Of a stretch of 55,487 nt of DNA, positions 12,690 through 21,483 are shown one piece after another; position 1 is the stretch's first letter, and the number at the start of each line of letters is the position of its first letter. A program made the position numbers and the translations under genes. The stretch comes from JBCFBK01 sp038562555 (GTDB taxonomy: Bacteria > Bacteroidota > Bacteroidia > Bacteroidales > Prolixibacteraceae). Under the pieces are notes generated by a model. It made no database searches. It saw only the letters and a program-made list of their open reading frames with translations, and was not told where the DNA came from. The stretch covers positions 1 through 55,487 of the forward strand of contig JBCFBK010000040.1 of assembly GCA_038562555.1 (NCBI GenBank), read 5' to 3'.

Positions 12690-14981
12690 ATGCACCTCAC
12701 CCCTACCTCCAACCAATCCCGGCCGGACGATGAAATTGACCTGGTCCGTGTTCTGTTCCTGTTCGTGCGGAAATGGCATTGGTTTTTAGCCGGCCTTGTG
12801 GTGGCCTTTGCCTGCGCTTTTGTCTATACGCGGTATTTTAAACAGCAATCTTACGCCATCAACACCAGTATCCTGATCACCGACGACAGTAAAGATCTCG
12901 ATCTGGGCGCCGTTTTCGGAAATTCGATGGCCGATTTCAGGTATTCACCGGTCGCTCTTGAAAATGAAATTGAATTATTAAAGTCGTACACCCTGGCGCG
13001 GCGGGTCTTCGAAAAGCTGAACTGGCGGGTTTCCTGGTACCGGAAGGAGTTCTTTATGCTGAAGGGCCTTTACCCCAATGAACCCTTTCTGGTTCAGGAA
13101 GAGACCGATGCCCCGAATCCTGAAGGATTGACGCTAAGCATGCAACCCGCCGGCGACAACGCCTACTTTCTTTCGGCCGATGGCGAAGCGATGGTTAATG
13201 ATATTCCGGTCAGCATCCGGTTTAAGGCGACAGGAGAATTCGGAAAGCCATTTCAGAACGAATATTTCCATTTCACCCTTTACAACAAGGGAGCAACGCC
13301 CCCGGAAAAAGGGCGGGAGTACTGTTTTCATTTCAATCAGGTCAATACCTTAACCCGGGCATACCTGAAAAAGCAGCAGATTGAACCGGTGGGGAGACAG
13401 AGCCAGGTGATCCGCCTGTCGACCAAAGGGGTGGAACCCCTGCGCGAAACCCATTACCTGAACGGGCTTATCGGGGAATATATTGACCAGCATGTTGATT
13501 TCCGGACAGCGGCGAAAAGGCGTTCGCTGGAGTTCATCAACAAGCGCCTGGACGGCATATCTGATTCGTTAACTGCCGCGGGCACAGCGGTAACCCGGTT
13601 TCGTTCGCAAAACAGGGTGCTCGACATCAGCGCCAAGGGTGGCCTGGTTATGCAGCAACTGGGCGAGATTGAGCAGGACCGCTCTAAAAGCCAGATGCAG
13701 CTCGATTACTTCAGTAACCTGCTTCGTTACCTTGAAAACTCCGACAGCATCAGGCATGTGCTGATGCCGTCAGTGGTGGGGGTTCAGGATCCCTCGCTCA
13801 ACGCCTTCGTGTTAAAGCTGAGTGAATTGTACAGCCGGAGAGCGGTCCTGGCGTTCAGCACCTATGCGGGTAACCCCGCTTCGCAACTGATAGACAATGA
13901 AATTAACCAGGTGACGGGCCAGTTGCGGGAGAGCCTGGTTAACCTCATTTCGAATGCACGCCTCAGCGTGCAGGCCCTTCAGCGCCGTGAGGCTGATATC
14001 GACCGGCAGATGAACAACCTGCCGGCTAAAGAGCAGCAGCTCATTTCTGTTACCCGGCAATATGAACTCACCAATGATATTTACACCTATCTGCTTCAAA
14101 AACAAGCAGAGACGGACATCGCCCTGGCATCGACCGTCCCGAATGTGCAGGTGATCGATCCCGCCCGGATCGAACGGATCGAAGAGGCCGGCACTTCCGA
14201 CAATATGCTATACCTGATGGCATTTCTGGCCGGCGTTGCACTGCCCGGGGTGGTAATCCTTACGCTGGAAACGCTGAATAACACGATTCATTTACAGGAA
14301 GATGTGGAAAAGCTGAGCCCGCTCACCATTATCGGAAATGTGCCCCATTCGGCCAGTTCCACCGAACTTGTCGTTGCCGAAAATCCGCAGGCTCCGATTA
14401 CCGAGGCCTACCGGAGTATCCGGACCAATTTGCAATATATGCTCAGTGAAAACGGGCAAAAGGTGATCGGCATCCATTCCATCCGTCCCGGCGAGGGAAA
14501 ATCGTTTAGTTCCATCAATCTGGCCTGTATCCTTGCCTTAAACAGCAAAAAGACCCTGATCATCGGGAGCGATATGCGCAAGCCCAGACTGCATGAGATA
14601 GCCGATCGGAAGAATGAAGCCGGATTAAGCACGTTCCTGATCGGCCGGTCTACTTATGAAGAAGTTGTTCAGTCCACGCAGGTGGAAAACTTATGGTTCT
14701 TACCTGCCGGCCCCGTTCCCCCAAATCCTTCGGAACTGCTGGAACGGGATTTGTTCCATACGCTGATGGAACGCGCCCGGGAAGAATTCGATTATATCGT
14801 GATCGACAACGCTCCGGTATCGATGGTTACCGACGGCCTGATCACTGCCAGGGAAACCGACCTGAATATCTTTATCCTCCGTTACGGTGTAAGCCGGAAA
14901 GACCAGTTAACATTTATCAACGATGTGGCAGCCAAAAAAATAATGAGCCACGGAATTTGTATCGTTCATAAATTTATTTAA
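12690..14981 (+). CDS. Wzc-like bacterial tyrosine kinase / co-polymerase, lacking Tyr-rich tail
   Basis: A 763-residue inner-membrane protein. Wzz-type transmembrane helix 1 is near residues 25-45, followed by a long coiled-coil periplasmic part and a GNVR-like segment near LPAKEQQLISVTRQYE. Helix 2 is near residue 510. The cytoplasmic BY-kinase domain has Walker A (IRPGEGKS, about residue 598), Walker A' (LIIGSDMRKPRLHE) and Walker B (FDYIVIDNAP). These proteins control chain length and export together with the SLBB channel. The protein stops at KIMSHGICIVHKFI, where relatives continue with a Tyr-rich cluster used for autophosphorylation. No alternative frame restores it. The gene end coincides with a sharp fall in GC. 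Confidence 0.92.
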   Translation: MHLTPTSNQSRPDDEIDLVRVLFLFVRKWHWFLAGLVVAFACAFVYTRYFKQQSYAINTSILITDDSKDLDLGAVFGNSMADFRYSPVALENEIELLKSYTLARRVFEKLNWRVSWYRKEFFMLKGLYPNEPFLVQEETDAPNPEGLTLSMQPAGDNAYFLSADGEAMVNDIPVSIRFKATGEFGKPFQNEYFHFTLYNKGATPPEKGREYCFHFNQVNTLTRAYLKKQQIEPVGRQSQVIRLSTKGVEPLRETHYLNGLIGEYIDQHVDFRTAAKRRSLEFINKRLDGISDSLTAAGTAVTRFRSQNRVLDISAKGGLVMQQLGEIEQDRSKSQMQLDYFSNLLRYLENSDSIRHVLMPSVVGVQDPSLNAFVLKLSELYSRRAVLAFSTYAGNPASQLIDNEINQVTGQLRESLVNLISNARLSVQALQRREADIDRQMNNLPAKEQQLISVTRQYELTNDIYTYLLQKQAETDIALASTVPNVQVIDPARIERIEEAGTSDNMLYLMAFLAGVALPGVVILTLETLNNTIHLQEDVEKLSPLTIIGNVPHSASSTELVVAENPQAPITEAYRSIRTNLQYMLSENGQKVIGIHSIRPGEGKSFSSINLACILALNSKKTLIIGSDMRKPRLHEIADRKNEAGLSTFLIGRSTYEEVVQSTQVENLWFLPAGPVPPNPSELLERDLFHTLMERAREEFDYIVIDNAPVSMVTDGLITARETDLNIFILRYGVSRKDQLTFINDVAAKKIMSHGICIVHKFI

Positions 14982-15295
14982 CATTATTTTGCATTCCAAG
15001 TTCGAGCAATTTTTTTATTCATTATATTTGCCGCATATTAAAAACAGGGATCAACTGACGATCAGGATACAACTCTTCAAAGTGCCGTAAGGCCTGGTCC
15101 GCGAAATTCACATTAATCCGCGCAAGCCGTGCTGATTAATCCCCAATCTTCAGTTTGAATCTCCGCCGCCCGCTCACCCGTTATGGGACTGAGGAGGCGG
15201 AGCTGTAAGAAATCCAATCCTTTTGAGTCCGTGTAATCCATTTTAATCAGCGCTAACTAAATTCATGTTTACTAATCCGTGTAATCTAAAATAAT
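14982..15295 (+). promoter_or_regulatory. Leader of the variable polysaccharide cassette
   Basis: No gene is visible in these 314 bp. TATATTTG (15023-15030) is an exact -7 box; upstream there is only an imperfect -33 element (TTCG at 15001-15004, 18-bp spacer). The resulting leader would be about 260 nt. It holds a possible stem of CTCCGCC (15161-15167) with GGCGGAG (15196-15202) and two copies of TCCGTGTAATC (15228-15238 and 15276-15286). The length and structure would suit transcript-level control of a long operon, but no NusG-like antiterminator gene is in the window. Confidence 0.5.
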
Positions 15296-16438
15296 ATGAC
15301 AGAACCCCGGCCAACTCAACCTACCCCTTCTACCACCCCATCCACCAACAATGAAGAAGTCGATCTCTTGGTGCTCGCACATAGCCTATGGGGCCGCCGT
15401 CGTTTTTTTTTCAGGACCATTGGAATCTTTGCGGCGTTAGGAATTTTAATTGCTACATATACCCCTAAAGAATATAGAGCATCGACTACGATGATTCCAC
15501 AAATGGCCAGGGTTCAGCCAAACTTTGGTGGTCTTTCCGGCCTGGCTTCTATGGCAGGCATTAATCTCAATGCAATGGGCAATACGTCAGACATCGCTCC
15601 TACCGTTTACCCTCAAATTATCACCAGTGTTCCCTTCCAATTAGAGCTAATGCAAACCCCACTTCATTTTAAGGAACTGGAACAACCCGTGTCTCTTTAC
15701 AATTACTACTTACAGCATGAAAAACCAACTATAATAAGTTACGCATTAAAATATACATTTGGCCTTCCAGGAGTGATTTTGAACGCAATTAAAGGAAAGC
15801 AAGAAGAAACTAAAGATTTGCATCTTCCTGTTAGTTCCCCTTTGCAATTAACCAGAGATCAAAAATCCATTCAAGAAAAGCTGGAAAGTTTGGTTTCACT
15901 TGATTATAACAATAAAGAAGGGTATGTGACCCTGACGTGCACTATGCCTGAAGCATTACCCGCCGCCCAGCTTACTCTCCAAACGCAAAGACTGCTACAA
16001 CAATATATAACGGCCTTTAAGGTCCAAAAAGCCAAAGCAAACCTTGAATTTATTGAACAACGATATAGTGAAGTTAAAAAGCAGTATGAAGAAGCCCAAC
16101 GTGAACTTGCAACCTTTCGCGATCGCAACAGAAACGTTGCCACGGCTACTGCACAGACCGAGTTCGATCGACTCAACAATAATTATAATTTGATTTACGG
16201 AGTATACTCCGAACTCGCGAAACAACTAGAACAATCACGAATTCAGGTTAAGGAAGACACCCCTGTGTTTACTATCATCAAACCCGTTTTCGTACCTCTA
16301 AAAAGATCAAAACCCCAACGTTTAATTATCCTAGCAAAGTGGTTGTTAATTGGAACTATTTTAGGAATTGGCATTACCGTTGGGCAAGAGTACATTCTTC
16401 AATTTAGGAAACGATGGAAATCTATTGAATCAGATTGA
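15296..16438 (+). CDS. Wzz-type chain length determinant
   Basis: A 380-residue protein with a polar, Pro/Thr-rich N-terminus. A first membrane helix (FFFRTIGIFAALGILIATY, about residues 38-56) comes before the typical start of the periplasmic domain (PKEYRASTTMIPQM). A coiled-coil segment lies around residues 240-300, and a second helix is at the end (LIILAKWLLIGTILGIGITVG, shown here up to its last residues). It has no kinase domain. Wzz proteins set the modal chain length of Wzy-made polymers. It is the first gene of the AT-rich cassette, and because the upstream kinase also has a Wzz part, two co-polymerases are encoded side by side. Confidence 0.92.
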   Translation: MTEPRPTQPTPSTTPSTNNEEVDLLVLAHSLWGRRRFFFRTIGIFAALGILIATYTPKEYRASTTMIPQMARVQPNFGGLSGLASMAGINLNAMGNTSDIAPTVYPQIITSVPFQLELMQTPLHFKELEQPVSLYNYYLQHEKPTIISYALKYTFGLPGVILNAIKGKQEETKDLHLPVSSPLQLTRDQKSIQEKLESLVSLDYNNKEGYVTLTCTMPEALPAAQLTLQTQRLLQQYITAFKVQKAKANLEFIEQRYSEVKKQYEEAQRELATFRDRNRNVATATAQTEFDRLNNNYNLIYGVYSELAKQLEQSRIQVKEDTPVFTIIKPVFVPLKRSKPQRLIILAKWLLIGTILGIGITVGQEYILQFRKRWKSIESD

Positions 16439-16463
16439 ACCATACTTTACCTGTGTCATTCCT

Positions 16464-16991
16464 ATGCTAGAATCTCTCATTACTTCCAACACCCGGATAA
16501 AGCTCCTTCTCAAATTTTTTCTTAATAGAAGCACCAGCGCTTGGCTTCGTAGCCTTGCCGATGAATTTAACGAATCGACCAATGCTATTCGAATTGAACT
16601 AAATCGATTCGAGCAAGCTGGTCTCCTCAAGTCTGAGGCTGATGGCAATAAAAAAGTTTATACAGCGAATACTAATCACCCACTATATGATGACATACAT
16701 AATATTTTACTTAAGCACGTCGGCATTGATCAGGTGATAGAAAACGTTATTAAGCACTTGGGCAATATCGTTCGTGCCTGGCTTGGGGGCGAAATGGCAT
16801 TAGGCAGAGATAGTCATATCATCGATATCATCTTAATAGGGGAAAATATCGATCGTAGCTACTTACTGGAATTAAGCAACATAGCAGAGCAAATAACAGG
16901 ACGCAGAATTCGAACATTAACAATACCAGAAAATGAGGAACTCAATTATCTTCAAGAAGAGAAACATGCCTTGCTCCTTTGGGAAAAATGA
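16464..16991 (+). CDS. Winged-helix regulator with nucleotidyltransferase-like C-terminal part
   Basis: Start at the ATG at 16464, 25 nt behind the Wzz stop; a longer frame overlaps Wzz and lacks domain support. Of 175 residues, the first 75 form an ArsR/MarR-like winged helix (IKLLLKFFLNRS, WLRSLADEFNESTNAIRIEL, a wing around DGNKKVYTAN). The rest reads like a minimal nucleotidyltransferase or sensor domain: WLGGEMALGRDSHIIDIILIG resembles the G-S-x-x-x-x-x-x-D-I-D strand of MNT proteins, but with Ser/Asp placement that suggests loss of catalysis. Such HTH proteins occur near the start of Bacteroidota polysaccharide loci and probably regulate the operon. Confidence 0.72.
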   Translation: MLESLITSNTRIKLLLKFFLNRSTSAWLRSLADEFNESTNAIRIELNRFEQAGLLKSEADGNKKVYTANTNHPLYDDIHNILLKHVGIDQVIENVIKHLGNIVRAWLGGEMALGRDSHIIDIILIGENIDRSYLLELSNIAEQITGRRIRTLTIPENEELNYLQEEKHALLLWEK

Positions 16992-17063
16992 TTTAACAAT
17001 CATCAAGCCATCGTTCCTGGGTTTATCGAATTGTATCAAATAGAAAATTAAATATTAATAAAA

Positions 17064-18074
17064 ATGTTTAACAATAAATCTGTATTAATAACCGGGGGAA
17101 CCGGTACTTTGGGTAAAGCATTAACAAAAACAATTTTTCAAAAGTTCCCAGACATCAAACGACTGGTCATATACTCACGTGATGAGCAAAAACAATTCGT
17201 AATGGATCAGGAATATCCAAATTCAAAATATCCACAAATCCGTTTCTTTATTGGTGACGTGAGAGATAGGGATAGATTAACCCATGCCCTTAGTGGGATT
17301 GACTATGTTATTCATGCCGCGGCAATGAAACATGTACACATCGCGGAATATAATCCCACGGAATGCGTCAAGACCAATGTTGGCGGAGCACAAAATGTTA
17401 TAGAAGCGTGTCTTAATACCGGTGTAAAATCAGTCGTGGCATTGTCTACCGATAAAGCCTGCGCTCCAATAAATCTGTACGGAGCAACAAAATTAACCTC
17501 AGACAAGTTATTTGTAGCTGCCAATAATTACAAAGGAAGTAATCCGATCAGGTTCTCAGTTGTCCGATACGGAAATGTGATGGGATCAAACGGTTCTGTG
17601 ATACCGTTTTTCATACAAAAAAAGAAAGATGGAGTAATTCCAATAACTGAACCAAACATGACGCGTTTCAATATTCCAATACAGGAAGGTGTTGATATGG
17701 TACTCGATGCATTGGAGAATGCATGGGGAGGTGAAATCTTCGTTCCCAAAATTCCATCATATCGCATCATGGAATTGGCGGAAGCCATCGCTCCTGAATG
17801 CGAACACAAAGTGATAGGTATACGTCCGGGAGAAAAAATACATGAGGAAATGATTACGCTCTCTGATGCCTTTAATACTTATGATATAGGAAAATATTAT
17901 GCTATTCTGCCTCAGAGACCCGTCTGGAAGATTGATGATTTTGTCGCACACCATAATGCGAAAAAAGTTCCTGAAGGATTTCATTATTGTTCAGGAGAAA
18001 ATACGGAATGGGAAACTGTCGATAGTATAAGAAGAAAAATTAAAGAATTTATAGACCCAAGATTTGAAGTTTAA
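17064..18074 (+). CDS. pseB: UDP-GlcNAc 4,6-dehydratase (inverting), PseB
   Basis: A 336-residue extended SDR enzyme with GGTGTLG (residues 11-17) for NADP binding, YSRDEQKQ (37-44), and the catalytic block STDKACAPINLYGATK (128-143) containing Tyr139 and Lys143. The KxxQF-type YSRDExKQ block and the short length are typical of PseB, which makes UDP-2-acetamido-2,6-dideoxy-L-arabino-hexos-4-ulose, the first step to pseudaminic acid. PseC starts 4 nt downstream. FlaA1/WbpM-like retaining dehydratases are larger or have membrane helices, so PseB is the better call. Confidence 0.92.
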   Translation: MFNNKSVLITGGTGTLGKALTKTIFQKFPDIKRLVIYSRDEQKQFVMDQEYPNSKYPQIRFFIGDVRDRDRLTHALSGIDYVIHAAAMKHVHIAEYNPTECVKTNVGGAQNVIEACLNTGVKSVVALSTDKACAPINLYGATKLTSDKLFVAANNYKGSNPIRFSVVRYGNVMGSNGSVIPFFIQKKKDGVIPITEPNMTRFNIPIQEGVDMVLDALENAWGGEIFVPKIPSYRIMELAEAIAPECEHKVIGIRPGEKIHEEMITLSDAFNTYDIGKYYAILPQRPVWKIDDFVAHHNAKKVPEGFHYCSGENTEWETVDSIRRKIKEFIDPRFEV

Positions 18075-18078
18075 TATT

Positions 18079-19290
18079 ATGGAAGGAATCCCGTATGGCC
18101 GGCAAAACATAACAGAAGCAGATATTGTGGCTGTTGTGGAAACGCTTAAATCTGATTATCTGACTCAAGGACCAAAAGTCAGAGAATTTGAAATCAGTTT
18201 TGCTAATTACATTGGTTGTAAGTACGCTGTTGCTGTTTCAAATGGCACTGCAGCTCTCCATTTGAGTGCTCTAGCATTGAATGTAAAAACTGGAGATAAG
18301 GTTATTACAACGCCTATTACATTTGTTGCTTCTGCTAATTGCATAAGGTACTGCGGCGGAGAGGTCATGTTTGCCGATATTGATCGTGAAACCTATTTAT
18401 TAGACATCCAGTCGGTGCGTTCTATTCTGCAAGCTTCACCAAAAGGAACATATAAAGGAATCATTCCGGTCGATTTTGCAGGACGGGCTGTTAATATGGA
18501 AGAATTCAAATCGCTGGCGGATGAGTTTGGTCTGTGGATCATTGAAGATGCCTGTCACGCACCGGGAGGTTATTTCAAAGATAGCAGGGAAATTACCCAA
18601 CATTGCGGCAATGGGAAATTTGCAGATTTAGCTATATTTTCTTTCCACCCTGTTAAGCATATTGCTTGCGGAGAAGGAGGTATGATTACTACAAATAATG
18701 AAGAATTATACAACAGGCTTTTATTATATAGGACACATGGTATAACAAAAAACTCGTCGGAGTATCAAAATACAATTAGTTTTGCTTACGGTGAGCCAGG
18801 AAACGATCAGTCTGAACAAATCGCCAGTTTTCCTGGTTGGTATATGGAGATGAGGGAATTGGGATTTAATTACCGCCTCACTGATTTTCAAGCTGCATTA
18901 GGAAATAGCCAGTTAAAACGCGCCAATGCCGGATTAAAAAAAAGGAAAGAAATCGCCCGTAATTATTTTGAAGCATTCATAGATAAGCCGTTTGTTCATG
19001 GGCAGTCGGGCATTCCGGATGGACATGCCTATCATCTGTATATCATCGAAGTTGAAAACCGGAAAGGGCTATATGAGTATCTCAGGGCCAACAATATTTT
19101 CACCCAGATCCATTATATACCTGCCCACCTAATGCCATATTACAGGCAGTTCGGTTGGAAGGAAGGAGACTTTCCTTTAGCTGAAAATTACTACAAACAT
19201 TGTTTGAGTTTACCTATATTCCCAACATTGAAATGGCACGAGCAAAAAAATGTCATTAGTAAAATTTCAACTTTTTACGAAAGATCATGA
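18079..19290 (+). CDS. pseC: PLP-dependent UDP-4-keto-6-deoxy sugar aminotransferase, PseC
   Basis: The start at 18079 gives the family N-terminus (MEGIPYGRQNITEADI) and follows the PseB stop by 4 nt; an in-frame ATG at 18064 would lie inside PseB. The 403-residue protein belongs to the DegT/DnrJ/EryC1 aminotransferases: EDACHA (Asp157 for the PLP pyridine) and SFHPVKHIACGEGG with the PLP-binding Lys193. It converts the PseB product to UDP-4-amino-4,6-dideoxy-N-acetyl-L-altrosamine using glutamate as amino donor. Its stop overlaps the next ATG (ATGA). Confidence 0.93.
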   Translation: MEGIPYGRQNITEADIVAVVETLKSDYLTQGPKVREFEISFANYIGCKYAVAVSNGTAALHLSALALNVKTGDKVITTPITFVASANCIRYCGGEVMFADIDRETYLLDIQSVRSILQASPKGTYKGIIPVDFAGRAVNMEEFKSLADEFGLWIIEDACHAPGGYFKDSREITQHCGNGKFADLAIFSFHPVKHIACGEGGMITTNNEELYNRLLLYRTHGITKNSSEYQNTISFAYGEPGNDQSEQIASFPGWYMEMRELGFNYRLTDFQAALGNSQLKRANAGLKKRKEIARNYFEAFIDKPFVHGQSGIPDGHAYHLYIIEVENRKGLYEYLRANNIFTQIHYIPAHLMPYYRQFGWKEGDFPLAENYYKHCLSLPIFPTLKWHEQKNVISKISTFYERS

Positions 19291-19808
19291 ACTTGATTAA
19301 TGCTTTAAGCAACGATCGATTTGGTCCAGATATAATATGGACTCACTGGATGTTATACTTTTCATTTTTAGGCAAGTTTCTCGCAAAAAAAAAGTTTGGC
19401 CATATCGGAAGAAATTCTTCCGTCCGACCTTACGTAACGATTGTAGGCGGTAAAAATATATTCCTCGCTGATAATATTACAATTCGTTCTTTCTCACAAC
19501 TTCATGCAGGAAAGCAGGCAACAATAACAATCGAGGACGATGTATTAATGGCCCCGGGCGTTTTTATGACAACCAATAATCACAGGTTCTCTGATATAGA
19601 AATTCCCATTAGGAAACAGGGAGGAACTCAAAAGAATATTCGTATTAAGCAAGGGGCATGGATTGCGGCAAACGCTGTTATTTTACAAGGTGTAACAGTT
19701 GGCAAAAATAGTGTAGTCGCCGCCGGAGCAATAGTTAACAAAGATGTTCCTGATTATTGTGTTGTAGCCGGTGTACCAGCAAAAATAATTAAAAAGCTCG
19801 CCAAATGA
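19287..19808 (+). CDS. Left-handed beta-helix (hexapeptide) acyltransferase
   Basis: A 173-residue protein with hexapeptide repeats from about residue 45 to the end (IGRNSSVRPYVTIVGG, ITIEDDVLMAPGVFM, IKQGAWIAANAVILQGVTVG, SVVAAGAIVNKDVPDYCVVAG, given in pieces). The acetyl-CoA-type active-site His lies in TTNNHRF. It resembles WbbJ/maltose-O-acetyltransferase-like enzymes. It is coupled by ATGA overlaps to PseC and PseF. In a classical pseudaminic pathway the N-acetyltransferase at this step is the GNAT protein PseH, which is absent, so this enzyme could acylate the 4-amino group instead, or O-acetylate the sugar. Confidence 0.88.
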   Translation: MNLINALSNDRFGPDIIWTHWMLYFSFLGKFLAKKKFGHIGRNSSVRPYVTIVGGKNIFLADNITIRSFSQLHAGKQATITIEDDVLMAPGVFMTTNNHRFSDIEIPIRKQGGTQKNIRIKQGAWIAANAVILQGVTVGKNSVVAAGAIVNKDVPDYCVVAGVPAKIIKKLAK

Positions 19809-20488
19809 AAACAAATCTTTGTATTATACCTGCGAGAGGCGGGAGTAAGAGAATTCCGCATAAAAATATTAAACATTTTCTCGGAAAACCAATTATTGCA
19901 TACTCGATTGAAACAGCGATAAAAAGCATGCTCTTCGATGAGATTATGGTTTCGACAGATGATGCAGCAATTTCACAAATAGCACTTCAATATGGGGCAA
20001 AGGTACCGTTTTTTAGGAGAACCGAAACTTCGAATGATTTTGCAACGCTCTCTGATGTTATCACAGAGGCAAGTCAATTTTATCTAAACAATAATCTCGA
20101 CTTTGCGAATATATGTTGTATTTTGCCAACAGCTCCATTCGCGACTGTTGAGAACCTTAAAAAAGGACTAGAAATGTTAGAGAAGTATGACGATGCCGAT
20201 TATGTCAGACCTTTAGTTCGCTTTTCATTTCCAATTCAGCGGGCGCTCAGACTAAAAATGAATAAAAGCGAACTATTCTACCCGGAATTCATTAATACCC
20301 GTTCTCAGGATTTGGAGCCAGCTTTCCATGATTCAGGTCAGTTTTATTGGATGAGATTTAAGAATGGATTAAATGGAACAAACCTTTACGGATTTGAAAT
20401 ACCCGAATCGCTTGCCCAAGATATCGACACTGAAGAAGATTGGAAAATCGCGGAACAGAAGTACAAGTTAGCAAGCCTGGATATCTAA
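19805..20488 (+). CDS. pseF: CMP-nonulosonate cytidylyltransferase, PseF
   Basis: A 227-residue protein beginning with CIIPARGGSKRIPHKNIK, the CTP-binding signature of CMP-sialic-acid-synthetase-like enzymes; PFFRRTE and LPTAPFATVENL follow in the expected order. The HKNIKHFLGKPIIAYSIE segment is characteristic of PseF rather than NeuA. It activates the finished nonulosonic acid as a CMP sugar for transfer. The gene start overlaps the acyltransferase stop (ATGA). Confidence 0.92.
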   Translation: MKTNLCIIPARGGSKRIPHKNIKHFLGKPIIAYSIETAIKSMLFDEIMVSTDDAAISQIALQYGAKVPFFRRTETSNDFATLSDVITEASQFYLNNNLDFANICCILPTAPFATVENLKKGLEMLEKYDDADYVRPLVRFSFPIQRALRLKMNKSELFYPEFINTRSQDLEPAFHDSGQFYWMRFKNGLNGTNLYGFEIPESLAQDIDTEEDWKIAEQKYKLASLDI

Positions 20489-20508
20489 TTTTTCGGAATT
20501 GGCTAAAT

Positions 20509-21483
20509 ATGAATAAAACTTTAATCTATACAGAAGGTGGTTTTTATCTGGGACTTGGCAATGTTTACAGAATGATAGAACTTGCAAAATCACTAAAAGG
20601 AAGACTACCGGAGATACAAATCACTTTTGTGACTTCAAGCGAGGAATATGTAAATAGACTATTTGAAACCGAGGGCTTCAAGGTTATATCCGTTCAAAAA
20701 CAAGCATTGATAGATACCATTGTAAATGAAGATTTTAAACTACTCATAATAGATAAATTGGATATCGAACAGGAATTTCTTAACAAAATTAAGCTATCAA
20801 AGAAAAACTCTTTTAAAGTCGTGCTTTTCGGTAATCTTTCCTTTGCTAACAATATCTCAGATCTCGTAATAAATGCTATCGTTGGAACGGACTTTTCCAA
20901 CAAGAGCTATATTGATGAATATGGCACACGCTATTTAACAGGGCCCAGGTATCTTACATTAAGAGAAGAATTCACCTATAGGTCATACATTCATAAGTAT
21001 GACTGTCGGAACATTTTATTATTATTTGGGGGAACAGATCAATCGAATTATTCATGCAAAGCTACAGAAAAGCTACTCAACCATTCCTCCGCCTATAATA
21101 TCACTCTAGTTCTGGGCAAAGGGTTCCAATTTCTTAATGAGCTTGAACTAAAAGTGAGCTATGCTCCAAACGTTAAAATCCTAATGGACATAAAAAATGT
21201 CCAAGAAGTGATGTTAGAAAATGATTTTTTACTAACATCTCCCGGAACAGCATTATTCGAAGGTCTTTATCTGGGCCTACCCTGTTTGGCATTCTTCCAA
21301 AATGAATCTCAGAAAAAAGTGTTTAGAAATTTTGTGACCACAAGATCATTTGAAGAAATAGATTTGATCGACGAGATCAAAGCAACGTATTATCATTATG
21401 AGGATTATCAAGACAGAATTGCAAAACTAGCAATAGGACAAGGTAAATATGAAATAATTAACCATATAATTGATTTACTATGA
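20509..21483 (+). CDS. pseG: PseG-like protein with altered catalytic position
   Basis: Start at the ATG at 20509, 20 nt behind PseF; the longer frame into PseF is unsupported. The 324-residue protein has the GT-B-like layout of PseG, the UDP-sugar hydrolase that removes UDP before condensation: GFYLGLGNVYR near the N-terminus, YLTGPRYLTLREEF, FGGTDQSN and SPGTALFEGLYLGLPCL. In known PseG proteins the first motif reads GxGHxxR and its His is the catalytic base; here Asn18 takes that place. Hydrolysis may therefore be lost, changed or carried by another residue. It overlaps the next gene by ATGA, so it is expressed with the pathway. Confidence 0.85.
   Translation: MNKTLIYTEGGFYLGLGNVYRMIELAKSLKGRLPEIQITFVTSSEEYVNRLFETEGFKVISVQKQALIDTIVNEDFKLLIIDKLDIEQEFLNKIKLSKKNSFKVVLFGNLSFANNISDLVINAIVGTDFSNKSYIDEYGTRYLTGPRYLTLREEFTYRSYIHKYDCRNILLLFGGTDQSNYSCKATEKLLNHSSAYNITLVLGKGFQFLNELELKVSYAPNVKILMDIKNVQEVMLENDFLLTSPGTALFEGLYLGLPCLAFFQNESQKKVFRNFVTTRSFEEIDLIDEIKATYYHYEDYQDRIAKLAIGQGKYEIINHIIDLL

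Noticed and set aside
14693..14971. Possible frameshift in the tyrosine kinase that would restore a Tyr-rich tail
   Set aside because: The alternative frame ends at 14971 and contains no tyrosine cluster; the third frame stops at once. The short end is therefore taken as real.
20440..20508. Upstream extension of the PseG-like gene
   Set aside because: The added residues overlap the end of PseF in another frame and do not fit the PseG N-terminus, which begins at the ATG at 20509.
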